64,000 bases of DNA from Pseudozyma flocculosa PF-1 (taxonomy: Eukaryota > Basidiomycota > Ustilaginomycetes > Ustilaginales > Ustilaginaceae). The stretch lies in the NCBI RefSeq assembly GCF_000417875.1, contig NW_006920889.1:532163-596162 (forward strand), written 5' to 3'. Positions 63,978 to 64,000 of this stretch are shown in pieces (positions within the stretch are counted from its first letter, which is position 1; each line of letters begins with the position of its first letter). The translations under genes and the position numbers were made by a program. The notes under the pieces were generated by a model that was given only the letters and a program-made list of their open reading frames with translations, was not told the DNA's origin and searched no databases.

Positions 63978-64000
63978 TAGGGCTAGGGTTAGGGTTAGGG
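63978..64000 (+). repeat. Telomeric TTAGGG repeats at the window edge
   Basis: TAGGGC followed by TAGGGT-type units ends exactly at the window edge, with the G-rich strand running 5' to 3' outward as at a right chromosome end. More telomere-like fragments lie at 63870-63890 and 63911-63928. Only about four units are present, so the array is cut by the window or assembly. Confidence 0.85.

Overview
This 64 kb window looks like one chromosome end of a GC-rich, filamentous or dimorphic basidiomycete fungus, most likely from the smut lineage (Ustilaginomycotina). The evidence is: small GT-AG introns with CTGAC-type branch points; interrupted tRNA genes; a Pob3 that lacks an HMG box; very large serine/proline-rich regulatory proteins with polyQ; tandem small secreted proteins; and TTAGGG repeats running off the right edge. 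The lineage is an inference. Joined exons were worked out by hand from splice-site consensus and family conservation.

Layout, left to right. (1) 1-16.6 kb is housekeeping: a 5'-truncated CRAL-TRIO (Sec14-type) protein, a polyQ two-finger C2H2 regulator, an intron-bearing tRNA-Thr(AGT), five-exon oligoribonuclease REX2, coronin (with an apparent 1-base frameshift), the FACT subunit POB3, and an APH/choline-kinase-like phosphotransferase. (2) 17.2-24.9 kb is an array of five same-strand genes for small secreted proteins. They share a signal peptide, one long exon with few cysteines, a phase-1 intron at the same place near the C-terminus, and a short variable last exon. Two are recent tandem duplicates, one carries an in-frame TAG just after the signal peptide, and one has an uncertain last exon. 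I recognise no described family; this is the best candidate for an undescribed system, most plausibly a secreted effector cluster. (3) 25.0-33.3 kb holds a giant DH-BAR-SH3 Rho guanine-nucleotide exchange factor on the minus strand. (4) 36.7-41.6 kb has an F-box-like acidic protein and the replication-associated AAA ATPase Mgs1/WRNIP1. (5) 46.1-51.0 kb has two tandem cutinase-family (CE5) secreted esterases with identical intron positions, the second interrupted by an assembly gap. (6) 52.2-62.5 kb has a myosin regulatory light chain, a mitochondrial carrier, a type I membrane protein, an intron-bearing tRNA-Glu(CTC), and an HNH-like zinc protein. (7) 62.5-64.0 kb is subtelomere: degenerate CCCTAA tract, inverted repeats, a less GC-rich block, and TTAGGG repeats at the edge.

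How the genes relate. The conserved genes serve unrelated core functions: actin and Rho polarity (coronin, RhoGEF, myosin light chain), chromatin and DNA maintenance (Pob3, Mgs1), RNA decay (Rex2) and lipid or metabolite transport. The accessory part consists of the secreted-protein array and the cutinase pair, both in a subtelomeric setting, which fits a plant-associated lifestyle. Intergenic spacers are long, with GGCCT/GGCCA, GGGCGA and AGGC simple repeats; most long antisense reading frames there are GC-driven artefacts.
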